Below are positions 6,010 through 11,780 of a DNA stretch of 11,780 bases, piece after piece. The notes beneath the pieces were generated by a model that was given only the letters and a program-made list of their open reading frames with translations, made no database searches and was not told where the DNA came from. Both the position numbers and the translations under genes were made by a program. The first letter of the stretch is position 1, and each line of letters starts with the position of its first letter. This DNA comes from an uncultured Clostridia bacterium (GTDB taxonomy: Bacteria > Bacillota > Clostridia > UBA1381). The stretch covers positions 117,872 through 129,651 of the forward strand of contig CAJTUY010000001.1 in assembly GCA_910579415.1 (NCBI GenBank), read 5' to 3'.

Positions 6010-6486
6010 ATGAGAATTGCAGTTTATCCGGGAAGCTTTGACCCCATAACAAACGGTCATCTTGATGTTATAGAACGCGCAAGCCGTCTTTATGACAAAC
6101 TGGTGGTCGGAGTGTTGAATAACAGTAATAAAAAGCCGTTGTTTTCAGCGGAGGAACGTGTTGATATGATACAGCGCGTTACAGGGCATCTTGAAAATGT
6201 TGAGGTTGATACCTTCACGGGGCTTTTGGTTGATTTTGCAAAAAGCAAGGGTGCTAATGTTATTGTAAAGGGTCTCAGAACGGTGGCGGACTTTGAGTAT
6301 GAGTTTCAGATGGCGCTTTTGAATAAATCGCTTAATCCGGAATATGAAACGATGTTTATGATGACGAATACAAAGTATTCCTACATCAGCTCAAGTATGG
6401 TTAAAGAGCTTGCGGGCTTTAAAGGTAATCTTACAGGGCTTGTGCCTTGTGAGATAATTGAACAAATAAAGGAAAAATATGAGTGA
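6010..6486 (+). CDS. coaD: Phosphopantetheine adenylyltransferase CoaD
   Basis: CoaD catalyses the fourth step of coenzyme A synthesis, joining 4'-phosphopantetheine and ATP to dephospho-CoA. The 158-aa product has the family length and motifs: GSFDPITNGH (8-17), with the nucleotidyltransferase (T/H)xGH signature at 14-17, KGLR (87-90), and the C-terminal ISSSMVKELA (126-135) that binds nucleotide. The start at 6010 was chosen because the family begins M-R-I-A-V-Y-P-G-S-F and AAGGGAAG (5998-6005) precedes it. Upstream in-frame codons back to 5878 lie within rsmD and are not coding in this frame. The gap from rsmD is 37 bases; the stop runs directly into the next gene's leader. Confidence 0.96.
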   Translation: MRIAVYPGSFDPITNGHLDVIERASRLYDKLVVGVLNNSNKKPLFSAEERVDMIQRVTGHLENVEVDTFTGLLVDFAKSKGANVIVKGLRTVADFEYEFQMALLNKSLNPEYETMFMMTNTKYSYISSSMVKELAGFKGNLTGLVPCEIIEQIKEKYE

Positions 6487-6506
6487 TACGAAAGGAATGG
6501 ATAAGT

Positions 6507-6962
6507 ATGGAAATGGATATGGACATTATGGAAATCGTTGACATGATGGAGGAAACTATTGAGAAGGCATCGGCAGTTCCGCTTACCGGTAAGGTTATGG
6601 TAGATAAGGACGAGCTTCTTGATTATATCCAGGAAATTCGCCTTGTATATCCCGATGAGCTAAAAGAGGCCAAGTGGGTAAAAGAGGAAAGACAGAGAAT
6701 TCTTTCTGAGGCGGAGTCAAGAGCTGAGGCTATTCAGAAAAATGCTGAGGAAACTCAGATGCAGCTTATTGATGAGCATGAAATTACAAAGTGCGCTTAT
6801 GAACAGGCTAATGAGCTTGTGAATGCTGCTCAGCAGAAAGCAGTTGAGATTAAAACCGATACTGACCAGTATGTTGATGATATTTTAAATGATGCGGAGC
6901 ATCGTCTTGACCTTCTTCTTCGCAAGGTTCGCGAGGACAGAGGCTATTTTAGCAATAACTAA
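6507..6962 (+). CDS. Small coiled-coil protein of the coaD neighbourhood (ATP synthase subunit B/E-like)
   Basis: The function is unknown. The 151-aa product starts with an acidic helix (1-20), then a short segment with V-P-L-T-G-K-V-M-V-D-K-D-E-L (24-37), then a long charged helix (about 52-147) rich in Glu, Lys, Gln and Ala, with heptad character and no Pro after residue 49. Database entries of this kind are usually called ATPase, or V-type ATPase subunit E/H-like, only because of the coiled coil; there is no P-loop. Similar proteins with the order V-D-K-x-E-L near the start and a helical tail are, as I recall, common next to coaD in Clostridia. ATG 6507 follows AAAGGA (6491-6496); a GTG at 6483 overlapping the coaD stop is a less likely start. 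Confidence 0.8.
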   Translation: MEMDMDIMEIVDMMEETIEKASAVPLTGKVMVDKDELLDYIQEIRLVYPDELKEAKWVKEERQRILSEAESRAEAIQKNAEETQMQLIDEHEITKCAYEQANELVNAAQQKAVEIKTDTDQYVDDILNDAEHRLDLLLRKVREDRGYFSNN

Positions 6963-6971
6963 TGTTATAAA
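6963..6971 (+). promoter_or_regulatory. Possible extended -10 promoter upstream of fhs
   Basis: TGTTATAAA carries a TGn extension and a near-consensus -10 (6966-6971), but no -35 was found at the right distance. If used, the start near 6978 would place the 6982-7020 hairpin at the very 5' end of an fhs leader of about 72 bases. Confidence 0.25.
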
Positions 6972-6981
6972 TGTTAAATAA

Positions 6982-7020
6982 AGGGCTGAATATACTAATA
7001 AATTAGTGATGTTCAGCTCT
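6982..7020 (+). terminator. Long hairpin between the coiled-coil gene and fhs; weak terminator or leader structure
   Basis: AGGGCTGAATAT pairs with the 3' arm ending GTTCAGCTCT (12 bp with two wobbles). After one bulged G it continues as ACTAA with TTAGT around a four-base loop. The tract after it (ATTTCACTTT) is a poor U tract, so it may terminate only partly or act as an mRNA-stabilising or leader structure for fhs. Confidence 0.5.
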
Positions 7021-7049
7021 ATTTCACTTTAATTAGGGGGTACAATTTT

Positions 7050-8720
7050 ATGCTGTCTGATATTGAAATAGCACAGAATGCGAAAATGAATCATATACGT
7101 GATATTGCATCTTCTGTGGGTATAGGCGAGGATGAGCTTGAATATTACGGAAAGTACAAGGCAAAAATATCGCCTGAGCTTTGGAAAAGAATAAAAAATA
7201 ATAAGGACGGCAGGCTTGTGCTTGTTACGGCAATAAACCCTACTCCTGCCGGTGAAGGCAAGACCACTACAACTATCGGTCTTGGCGATGCGCTTACGAA
7301 ATTGGGGAAAAAATGTGTACTGGCTTTACGTGAACCGTCACTCGGTCCTGTTATGGGAATTAAGGGCGGAGCGGCAGGCGGCGGATATAGTCAGGTTGTG
7401 CCTATGGAGGACATTAACCTTCATTTTACAGGTGATATGCACGCGATAACTGCGGCAAATAACCTGCTGTCTGCTATGATTGACAACCATATTCATCAGG
7501 GAAACGAGCTTAACATTGATGTTACGAATATCGTATGGAAGCGTGTGCTGGATATGAACGACAGAGCGCTTAGACAAACGGTTGTCGGTATGGGCGGCAA
7601 AATCAACGGTGTTCCGCGTGAGGACGGTTTTATGATTACAGTAGCGTCTGAAATCATGGCAATACTTTGTCTTGCGGCTGATTTGGAGGATTTAAAAAAG
7701 CGTCTTGGTGAAATCATAATAGGCTATAACCGTTCGGGAGAGCCTGTAAAGGCATCTGACTTAAATGCGCAGGGAGCAATGACCGCACTGTTAAAAGACG
7801 CTATAAAGCCGAATCTTGTACAGACGCTTGAACATACTCCGTGTTTTATTCACGGCGGACCTTTTGCAAATATCGCTCACGGCTGTAACAGTGTACAGGC
7901 AACAAAGCTTGCTATGAAACTCGGAGATTATACAATAACAGAAGCAGGCTTCGGAGCGGATTTGGGCGCAGAGAAGTTCATGGATATTAAATGCCGTATG
8001 GCAGGAATTAAACCCGATGCGGTAGTTATTGTAGCTACTGTCCGAGCGCTTAAATATAACGGCGGAGTGGCAAAGACTGACTTGAAAGAGGAAAATGTTG
8101 ATGCGCTTAAAAAGGGCATGGTTAATCTTGAAAAGCATATTGAAAATATGCAGTCCTACGGTGTGCCTGTGGTTGTAGCGATAAATCGTTTTGATACGGA
8201 CAGCAATGAGGAGCTTTCTGCTGTGATTGACCGTTGTAATGAACTTGGCGCGCAGTGCGCGTTAAGCGAGGTGTTTGCAAAAGGTGGTGAAGGCGGATTT
8301 GAGCTTGCTGAAAAGGTAATTGATGCGGTTGAGAATGGAAAAGCCTGCTATAAGCCTGCTTACGAAGTTAATCTGACAATTGAAGAAAAGATACACACAG
8401 TAGTAACAAAAATTTATGGCGGCAAGGATGTTGTCTATTCTCCGAAAGCAATAAAGCAGATTAAACGGTTGGAGGAACTGGGACTTGATAAAAAGCCTGT
8501 ATGTATGGCGAAAACGCAGTATTCGCTGTCGGACAATCCGAAGCTGTTGGGACGTCCCGAAGGGTTCACGGTTGCAGTCAGCAATGTACGCGTATCAAAC
8601 GGTGCAGACTTCATCGTGGTTGAAACAGGCGATATTATGGTTATGCCGGGACTGCCGAAAATACCTGCGGCAAATAATATTGACGTTGACGCGGATGGAA
8701 AAATAACAGGGTTGTTTTAA
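7050..8720 (+). CDS. fhs: Formate-tetrahydrofolate ligase
   Basis: This cytoplasmic enzyme uses ATP to join formate and tetrahydrofolate into 10-formyl-THF, feeding purine and fMet synthesis and, in acetogens, the methyl branch of the Wood-Ljungdahl pathway. The 556-aa product has the normal family length and is intact. Visible motifs are the P-loop TPAGEGKT (65-72), followed by TTTIGLGDAL (73-82), EPSLGP (95-100), GIKGGAAGGGYSQVVPMED (103-121) and LHFTGDMHAI (124-133). The start at 7050 has AGGGGG (7035-7040) nine bases upstream, and the N-terminus MLSDIEIAQ is typical of clostridial members. Only one base separates its stop from the ATG of tsaE, so the two are probably translated in a coupled way. 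Presence of fhs does not by itself show acetogenesis; no other pathway gene is in view. Confidence 0.97.
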   Translation: MLSDIEIAQNAKMNHIRDIASSVGIGEDELEYYGKYKAKISPELWKRIKNNKDGRLVLVTAINPTPAGEGKTTTTIGLGDALTKLGKKCVLALREPSLGPVMGIKGGAAGGGYSQVVPMEDINLHFTGDMHAITAANNLLSAMIDNHIHQGNELNIDVTNIVWKRVLDMNDRALRQTVVGMGGKINGVPREDGFMITVASEIMAILCLAADLEDLKKRLGEIIIGYNRSGEPVKASDLNAQGAMTALLKDAIKPNLVQTLEHTPCFIHGGPFANIAHGCNSVQATKLAMKLGDYTITEAGFGADLGAEKFMDIKCRMAGIKPDAVVIVATVRALKYNGGVAKTDLKEENVDALKKGMVNLEKHIENMQSYGVPVVVAINRFDTDSNEELSAVIDRCNELGAQCALSEVFAKGGEGGFELAEKVIDAVENGKACYKPAYEVNLTIEEKIHTVVTKIYGGKDVVYSPKAIKQIKRLEELGLDKKPVCMAKTQYSLSDNPKLLGRPEGFTVAVSNVRVSNGADFIVVETGDIMVMPGLPKIPAANNIDVDADGKITGLF

Positions 8721-8721
8721 T

Positions 8722-9147
8722 ATGGAATACATTTCAAAAAGCTATGAAGAAACGCAGAAAATTGCGTCTGGATTTGCAAAAACTTTAAAAAGCGGTGATG
8801 TAGTGTGCATGTACGGCGATTTGGGAGCAGGAAAAACTGTATTTGTGCAGGGAATGGCGAGGGGATTTAATATCTTTGAGCCGATAACAAGTCCCACTTT
8901 TACGATAGTCAATGAGTATGACGGTGATATGCCGTTGTATCATTTTGACGTGTACCGTATAGCCGACAGTGATGAAATGTATGAAATCGGCTACGAGGAG
9001 TATGTGTATGGTGACGGCATAAGCGTTATAGAATGGGCAGAGCTGATAGAGGATATACTGCCTGACGAGCGTTACAGCGTAACTATTTTAAAGGAGCTTG
9101 CAAACGGTGACGATTACAGAAAAATAATTATAGAAAAGGTACAGTGA
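8722..9147 (+). CDS. tsaE: tRNA t6A synthesis ATPase TsaE
   Basis: TsaE is the ATPase partner of TsaB and TsaD that makes N6-threonylcarbamoyladenosine at position 37 of ANN-decoding tRNAs. The 141-aa product has the Walker A motif GDLGAGKT (32-39), the SPTFTIVNEY block (57-66), the YHFDVYR block (73-79) with a conserved Asp, and VIEWAE (102-107); the length is typical. ATG 8722 is one base after the fhs stop, with only a weak CAGGG upstream, so translation probably depends on ribosomes leaving fhs. The next gene, tsaB, starts three bases after its stop, as expected for partners made in fixed proportion. Confidence 0.95.
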   Translation: MEYISKSYEETQKIASGFAKTLKSGDVVCMYGDLGAGKTVFVQGMARGFNIFEPITSPTFTIVNEYDGDMPLYHFDVYRIADSDEMYEIGYEEYVYGDGISVIEWAELIEDILPDERYSVTILKELANGDDYRKIIIEKVQ

Positions 9148-9149
9148 TA

Positions 9150-9866
9150 ATGAGAGTTCTTGCGGTAGATACTTCCTCAAATACGGCCACTGTTGCGGTA
9201 ATGGAGGATGAACTGCTTTTGGGTGAATACACAATAAATCATAAAAAAACCCATTCGCAGAAAATAATGGTTATGATTAGTCAGCTTTTATCTGACCTTG
9301 AACTGACAATAGAAGATATAGATGTTTTTGCCGCTGCGGCAGGACCCGGTTCGTTTACGGGACTTCGTATAGGAGTTGAAACGGTAAAGGCGTTGGCGCA
9401 TGCTTCGGGGAAACAGGTTGTAGGAGTGGGTACGCTTGAAGCGCTTGCCTATAATCTGCCGTATGCCGAGCATATTATAGTGCCTGTCATGGATGCGCGT
9501 AAGAACAGAGTATATACGGCAAGTTATATTTGGGATGACGGTGAACTTAAGGAAATAGGCGAGCCTGAGGGCATTACAATTGAGGAATGTATAGATGCCT
9601 GTTCCAATTTTATTGATACGATTTTTGTCGGTGACGGCGTCATGCCTCACAAGGATTATATAATAGATAGGTTGGGTGAAAATGCACATTTTCCGAATGT
9701 AGGAGGACTTTCATCGGCTTCGGCAGTCGCGGCGCTTGCTATGGCAAAAGCAAAACGCGGCGAGGTAAGCGATTATATCAGCTTAAAGCCTGTATATCTG
9801 AAGAAATCTCAGGCAGAACAAGAACTTGAACAAAAATTCCGTTGCACAAACGACGGAGGAGAATAA
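9150..9866 (+). CDS. tsaB: tRNA t6A synthesis scaffold protein TsaB
   Basis: TsaB is an inactive ASKHA-fold relative of TsaD; it holds TsaD and TsaE in the threonylcarbamoyl transfer complex. The 238-aa product begins MRVLAVDTSS, carries the hallmark AAAAGPGSFTGLRIGVET (61-78) and ends with the usual PVYLKKSQAE segment (214-223). The start at 9150 was chosen because AAAAGG (9134-9139) is ten bases upstream. A GTG at 9144 that overlaps the tsaE stop would sit only four bases from it. In many Firmicutes rimI and sometimes tsaD follow; here the next gene is rpiB, so tsaD must lie elsewhere in the genome. Confidence 0.95.
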   Translation: MRVLAVDTSSNTATVAVMEDELLLGEYTINHKKTHSQKIMVMISQLLSDLELTIEDIDVFAAAAGPGSFTGLRIGVETVKALAHASGKQVVGVGTLEALAYNLPYAEHIIVPVMDARKNRVYTASYIWDDGELKEIGEPEGITIEECIDACSNFIDTIFVGDGVMPHKDYIIDRLGENAHFPNVGGLSSASAVAALAMAKAKRGEVSDYISLKPVYLKKSQAEQELEQKFRCTNDGGE

Positions 9867-9885
9867 AAAGAAAAGGGGAAAACTG

Positions 9886-10320
9886 ATGTTAGCAATAGGA
9901 AGTGATCATGGTGGCTTTGAATTAAAGGGACATATCGTGGAGCATTTAAAGGAAAAGGGAATAGAAGTAAAGGATTTTGGCGTTTACAATGAAAACAGCG
10001 TGGATTATCCCGACTGTGCAAAGCCTGTTTGCGAGGCGGTGATTAACGGCGAATGTGCAAGCGGTATTCTAATCTGCGGCACAGGTATAGGAATATCAAT
10101 GGCGGCAAACAAGTTTCACGGCATACGCGCTGCGCTGTGCGGTGATGTATTCAGTGCAAAAATGGCTAAGGAGCATAATAATGCAAATATTATCTGTCTT
10201 GGCGGACGCGTAACAGGCAGAGAGCTTGCAAATATGATAGTTGATACATATCTGGAAGCTGAATTTCAAGGCGGCAGACATGCCGAAAGAATAAAGAAAA
10301 TTCATGAAATAGAAAAATAA
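9886..10320 (+). CDS. rpiB: Ribose-5-phosphate isomerase B
   Basis: RpiB interconverts ribose 5-phosphate and ribulose 5-phosphate in the pentose phosphate pathway. The 144-aa product has SDHGG (6-10), the DYPDCA block (40-45), the catalytic Cys64 in ICGTGIGISMAANK (63-76), HNNANIICLGGR (97-108) and a C-terminus rich in charged residues; length is normal. The LacA/LacB and allose-isomerase branches are related, but the close match to the RpiB blocks and the housekeeping setting favour RpiB. ATG 9886 follows AGGGG (9874-9878) at seven bases. A longer frame from 9826 overlaps tsaB and adds a non-conserved extension. Nineteen bases separate it from tsaB. Its stop abuts a palindromic terminator. 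Confidence 0.94.
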   Translation: MLAIGSDHGGFELKGHIVEHLKEKGIEVKDFGVYNENSVDYPDCAKPVCEAVINGECASGILICGTGIGISMAANKFHGIRAALCGDVFSAKMAKEHNNANIICLGGRVTGRELANMIVDTYLEAEFQGGRHAERIKKIHEIEK

Positions 10321-10344
10321 AGACTGTCATATGACAGTCTTTTT
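10313..10344. terminator. Bidirectional palindromic terminator between rpiB and the convergent isomerase gene
   Basis: A perfect 20-base palindrome at 10321-10340 (AGACTGTCAT and its complement) is flanked by TTTTT on the right and by an A-rich run on the left that reads TTTATTTTT on the other strand. It begins one base after the rpiB stop and lies ten bases from the stop of the minus-strand gene. Confidence 0.88.
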
Positions 10345-10349
10345 ATATT

Positions 10350-11768
10350 CTATCTTGTTACAATATCAACAGGCACATTGAAAATTTTTGCTACTTTTAG
10401 AATTGTATCAATATGTCTGCCTGTTGCTGCGGCGAAATGATGAGTCGGACCACATTCGCTCCAGCGGTTGACAAATTCTCTGGCACCGCAGGTAAAGCGC
10501 GTTCTCATGTTAGTATCGCCGAAGGAAAGGATTTTACCCTCTTCGTTTACACCTTCTGCAACGATAAACTTGAAGTGACCGTCCCCGTCCTGTGTAATAG
10601 CCAGATAAGTAACGGGACCTGTATACGGATAGAACTGCGTCAGATAACCTCCGCCTGTCTTACCGTGAAATACCTTAACAATTTTCATTGTCGGTTTTTT
10701 ATCGGATATATCAGCGTCACCTGAACCGCTGTGTCCTATAATAGCTATGTCATCGTTAAAATCAATAGAATACATCTCAGCAAGCTGACCTGTACCTGAA
10801 ATTGTTTTCAGGATACTCATTGCCATAGCAACCTTCATATCGCCTTCAACAGCGCATGCCGTACCCTGTTTAATCAGCATAGAAAATGCAGGGATAAGCA
10901 TACTGTCAAGAACGCCGGCCTTGCCCTGTGCGAAACCGTCATAGTGTGAGGCGATAAGACCGAGTTTTTCGTCCTTAACCCACTGCTCAAAAGCGACAAC
11001 ATACTTCGCCATTTCCCAGACTTCCTCAATGCTTCCGCCGCCTTCAATATCGAAGGTGTCAAGAATATCCTGAGCCTTTTCGCGGATAGCTGCTTCGTCA
11101 GTGATGTCGTCGGCAATTGCCCACATTTTTTCCCAGTCAAACTGTTTTGTATACAGATTCATTCTTCTGTACAGATTGGATTCATCAATATAAAGGTCCA
11201 TCATGCCCGGATACGGTCTGCCAATCTGAGCGATATTGGTATCTCTGAATCTTCTTCTTGTCTGAGCAGCGCGGCACCATTCATCTATTTCCTTTTGAAC
11301 ACCGTCGTCGCCGCCCTCTACAACACCTGTAATGACTGCATGTCTTTTTCCGAAGCGTTCAAGGTCAGCTACCATTTCACCCACAGCGCCGCAGGCATAG
11401 CCTTCGCCCAGCCATGAAGCAATATCGGTATGGTCGTAATCAAGCGCTTTAAGCTTCTGTACATTTACAAGCACTACCGGTACATCCAAATCCTTAACTG
11501 CCGGAAGCATGTTGTAGGATGTAGCGTAAGTGAGGAGCTGTAAAAATACCAAATCAACATCGGCTGCGCGGAATAAATCGCCTGCCGCCTGTGATTGCTC
11601 CTTTGTTGTTACTATACCGCCGTCAATAATTTCCACCGTGTCGGGAAGCGTCTTTTTAAACGCTTTAAACTGCGCTTCAAATTCAGGCACCAACGACGGA
11701 AACTGCGGAAGATAAGCGCCCAAAGCGATAGAGAATACGCCTATCTTTGCTTTTGTATTTACTAACAT
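10350..11768 (-). CDS. L-arabinose/L-fucose isomerase-family sugar isomerase
   Basis: The 472-aa product belongs to the AraA/FucI-like superfamily, Mn-dependent ketol isomerases of free aldoses. The C-terminal half shows the AraA-type pattern: EGD (308-310), Glu331 in QLAEMYS, His346 in GHSGSGD and the HH pair (443-444) in GPTHHFA. These align with the four metal-binding or catalytic residues of E. coli AraA (E306, E333, H350, H450). Overall likeness to classical AraA looks low and the protein is about 30 residues shorter, so the substrate may be arabinose, fucose, rhamnose or another sugar; no symbol is given. GAGGA at 11780-11776 precedes the ATG at 11768. The promoter lies beyond the window. 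It converges on rpiB. Family likely; substrate unknown. Confidence 0.82.
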   Translation of the reverse strand: MLVNTKAKIGVFSIALGAYLPQFPSLVPEFEAQFKAFKKTLPDTVEIIDGGIVTTKEQSQAAGDLFRAADVDLVFLQLLTYATSYNMLPAVKDLDVPVVLVNVQKLKALDYDHTDIASWLGEGYACGAVGEMVADLERFGKRHAVITGVVEGGDDGVQKEIDEWCRAAQTRRRFRDTNIAQIGRPYPGMMDLYIDESNLYRRMNLYTKQFDWEKMWAIADDITDEAAIREKAQDILDTFDIEGGGSIEEVWEMAKYVVAFEQWVKDEKLGLIASHYDGFAQGKAGVLDSMLIPAFSMLIKQGTACAVEGDMKVAMAMSILKTISGTGQLAEMYSIDFNDDIAIIGHSGSGDADISDKKPTMKIVKVFHGKTGGGYLTQFYPYTGPVTYLAITQDGDGHFKFIVAEGVNEEGKILSFGDTNMRTRFTCGAREFVNRWSECGPTHHFAAATGRHIDTILKVAKIFNVPVDIVTR

Positions 11769-11780
11769 ATTATAGTCCTC

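Noticed and set aside
6963..7049. Tetrahydrofolate riboswitch upstream of fhs
   Set aside because: The interval holds a single simple hairpin without the multi-stem fold or conserved loops of that class.
9826..9885. Extended rpiB reading frame overlapping tsaB
   Set aside because: It is a non-conserved, Lys-rich extension; AGGGG at 9874-9878 serves the ATG at 9886.
1..11780. CRISPR array, tRNA, rRNA, insertion sequence or phage genes
   Set aside because: No regularly spaced repeats, tRNA or rRNA signatures, transposase motifs or attachment-site duplications were seen on either strand.

Overview
The window looks like chromosomal DNA from an anaerobic member of the Clostridia, probably a plant-polysaccharide-using gut type. 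The evidence is moderate-to-low GC, strong GGAGG-type ribosome binding sites, a PdaA-like spore-cortex deacetylase, formate-tetrahydrofolate ligase, and the rsmD-coaD-coiled-coil gene order familiar from Clostridia. No genus can be named from sequence reading alone. No CRISPR array, rRNA, tRNA, transposase or phage gene was seen.

Layout. Positions 1-39 are the tail of a plus-strand gene with its own terminator (42-68). The gene-free stretch 69-371 is not empty. On the minus strand it holds a near-consensus promoter (305-333), a predicted start at about 298, a rod-like RNA whose 5' and 3' parts pair through a perfect 12-bp stem, and a terminator hairpin with seven U (139-179). This is the best candidate for an undescribed element: a small non-coding RNA with its own promoter and terminator, packed directly behind the terminator of the next gene. 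Positions 372-2382 hold two divergent NodB-family polysaccharide deacetylases, one membrane-anchored (minus strand) and one PdaA-like lipoprotein (plus strand). Positions 2481-5297 encode a large rhamnogalacturonan lyase of family PL11 with accessory domains but no signal peptide.

A clear promoter at 5382-5410 then starts a housekeeping block: rsmD (16S rRNA methylation), coaD (CoA synthesis) and a small coiled-coil protein. After a long hairpin at 6982-7020 come fhs (C1 metabolism), tsaE and tsaB (t6A tRNA modification) and rpiB (pentose phosphate). A bidirectional palindromic terminator closes this block against a convergent minus-strand gene (10350-11768) for an L-arabinose/L-fucose isomerase-like enzyme.

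How the parts relate. The two deacetylases act outside the membrane on peptidoglycan or related glycans. The PL11 lyase and the sugar isomerase fit pectin (rhamnogalacturonan-I) use, with RpiB able to take pentose phosphates onward; this link is inference from gene content, not from one operon. The rsmD-to-rpiB genes are core functions arranged as one or two tightly spaced transcription units.
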